From contig JABMDE010000028.1 of the NCBI GenBank assembly GCA_015904055.1, positions 1 through 15,637 on the forward strand: a stretch of DNA of 15,637 nt, read 5' to 3'. The notes beneath the pieces are model-generated. The model was not told where the DNA came from. It saw only the letters and a list, made by a program, of their open reading frames with translations, and searched no databases. This DNA is from Nitrospira sp. Lineage in GTDB: Bacteria > Nitrospirota > Nitrospiria > Nitrospirales > Nitrospiraceae. Shown here in pieces: positions 14,121-15,637 of the stretch. The position numbers were made by a program, and so were the translations under genes. Each line of letters begins with the position of its first letter. The stretch's first letter is position 1.

Positions 14121-15561
14121 ATGGCCGCACGTGCACTTGAAGCCCTCTCATTCGACAACACCTTCGCCCGTTTGCCGGAGGCCTTCTCTGCCAAGCTGAA
14201 CCCGACGCCTTTCTCAGACCCTCCCTATCTTGTCAGCTTCAATCATTCTGCGGCAGCCCTGATCGATCTAGATCCGAGTGAATCCCGGAGACTGGATTTT
14301 GCTGCGGTCTTCGGAGGGAGCATGCTCATTTTCCGGCCATCAGTTCGGCGTCTATGTGCCGCAGCTCGGCGACGGGCGAGCTATCCTGCTGGGAGAAGCG
14401 ACAAATGAAGGCGGGGAACGCTGGGACCTGCATCTGAAGGGTGGAGGTCTCACGCCGTTTTCGCGTGATGGCGATGGCCGGGCTGTCCTGCGCTCGACGA
14501 TCCGTGAATATCTCTGTTGCGAAGCGATGCACAGCCTCGGCATCCCCACGACGCGCGCGCTCTGCATCGTCGGCAGCGATCACAAGGTCTATCGCGAACA
14601 GGTCGAAACCGGCGCGACGTTGGTTCGCATGGCGCCGTCGCACGTCCGGTTCGGCACGTTCGAGATTTTTTATTACCGCAAGCAGCATGAGCAGTTGAAA
14701 CGGCTTGCGGACTATGTGATTGAGCAGCAGTACGCTCACCTCAAAGATGCAGCCGATAAGTACGCCCGTTTCTTTTCAGAAGTCATGGAGCGGACGGCGA
14801 GGTTGATCGCCCGGTGGCAGGCCGTCGGCTGGGCGCACGGCGTGATGAATACCGACAATATGTCGATCCTCGGCCTCACGCTGGACTATGGACCTTTTGG
14901 CTTTATGGATGATTACGATGCCGGCTTTATTTGCAACCACTCGGACCACAACGGCCGCTACGCATTCAATCAGCAGCCTTATATAGGATTGTGGAACCTG
15001 AGCTGCTTGGCGCAAGCCCTATTACCCTTGGTGGAGAAAGACGCGTTGAAGGCGGTCTTAGAGAGTTATCAGCCGCTGTTCGATCGGGAGTATCTCCGGC
15101 TTATGAGGAGCAAGCTGGGGTTGCAGGAAGAACGGACGGAAGACGACGGGCGCGATCTATTGGGTCTTCTCCAAGAGAGCCATGCGGATTTCACGATCCT
15201 GTTCCGCGAACTCGGTTCGTTCTCATCAGCAACAGGCGCGGCGAACGACACGTTGCGTGAGCATTTCGTGAACCGCGATCGGTTCGACGATTGGGCGGTT
15301 CGGTATCGGGATCGGCTGCGCAGCGAGGATGGCCAAGATGCTGAGCGGCGTGAACGGATGAACCGGGTGAATCCAAAGTACGTGCTCCGCAATTACCTCG
15401 CCCAGGTGGCTATTGAAAAAGCTCAGCAGAAGGACTTTTCAGAAATCGACCGGTTGTTCACGCTGCTGCAAAATCCCTACAGTGATCAGCCAGGCATGGA
15501 CGCCTATGCGGCTCCGCCTCCCAACTGGGGCAAGCATGTAGCGGTCAGTTGCTCGTCGTGA
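14121..15561 (+). pseudogene. selO: selO (ydiU) protein AMPylase, frameshifted
   Basis: SelO is a pseudokinase-fold enzyme that AMPylates protein Ser/Thr/Tyr residues. The N-terminal part (FDNTFARLPEAF, LNPTPF, up to FAAVFGGS) is in the frame starting at 14121. From SGHQFG (14332) to the end, the protein is in another frame. The second part is complete and well conserved: QLGDGRAILLGE, HLKGGGLTPFSR, SEAMHSLGIPTTRA-like, MNTDNMSILGLTLDYGPFGF, CNHSDHNGRY, and the C-terminal VSCSS, where some homologues carry selenocysteine before the final SS. Only 10 nt separate FGGS from SGHQFG, whereas relatives have about 13 codons (LLPGM-PLA-VY). A deletion of about 29 bp would explain this, and restoring it gives about 489 residues, close to E. 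coli's 478. It may be a real null allele or an assembly error. Confidence 0.85.
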
Positions 15562-15637
15562 CGGCTCAAAGTCCTCATCCTTCGCCAGGTTGCGGATGAT
15601 ATGGCTGCAGGCCGCAGTTGAGCAGACGTTACTGGAG
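15562..15637. other. unassigned 76-bp window end
   Basis: After the selO stop there is no reading frame, hairpin or repeat that I can support before the window ends. Confidence 0.5.

Overview
The window looks like a chromosomal segment from an autotrophic bacterium. I favour a nitrite-oxidising Nitrospira (Nitrospirota) or close relative, judging from the gene set and protein flavour recalled from that group. No rRNA or marker gene is present to prove this. The theme is inorganic-carbon (Ci) uptake and its control. Almost everything from 392 to 14067 can be tied to bicarbonate/CO2 acquisition, and two ordinary genes (a DUF2490 fragment and selO) flank it.

Layout. 2-310 (+) is the 3' end of a DUF2490 gene. 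392-7017 (-) is a compact operon, read right to left: dabB/mpsA (NuoL-like), a NuoM-like membrane protein, dabA/mpsB (DUF2309, beta-carbonic-anhydrase-like zinc protein), and a small PII-like protein of the bicarbonate-responsive CPII type. Its leader carries a sigma54-like promoter, an overlapping sigma70-like promoter, and a strong intrinsic-terminator hairpin ending just before the dabB ribosome-binding site. Divergent from it, 7391-7735 (+) is mpsC (DUF2294), the third partner of the mpsABC system of Firmicutes. 7971-9383 (-) is a STAS-less SulP-family anion transporter. It has a very good sigma54 promoter and, about 140-160 bp upstream of the predicted start of transcription, a perfect 15-bp inverted repeat made of two dyads 21 bp apart. 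9681-13083 (-) encodes an NtrC-type sigma54 activator and a soluble PAS/GAF histidine kinase. 13723-14067 (+) is a second mpsC copy, duplicated together with about 175 bp of upstream promoter region. 14121-15561 (+) is a selO (ydiU) gene broken by a frameshift that fits a ~29-bp deletion.

How the genes may work together (inference). DabA would hydrate CO2 vectorially, powered by ion flux through the NuoL-like DabB. The NuoM-like subunit has lost the charged ion-path residues of its family and is more likely structural. The PII-like protein would tune DabAB or SulP according to adenylate/bicarbonate state. The kinase/activator pair would switch on SulP, and perhaps dab, through sigma54. The two mpsC copies bracket the SulP-regulator block, suggesting that the block and the duplicated promoter-mpsC unit were assembled together.

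Stretches without genes are described below: the dabB-mpsC1 divergent region (7018-7390), the SulP upstream region (9384-9680) and the 13084-13722 gap. No tRNA, rRNA, CRISPR array, insertion sequence or phage gene was found.
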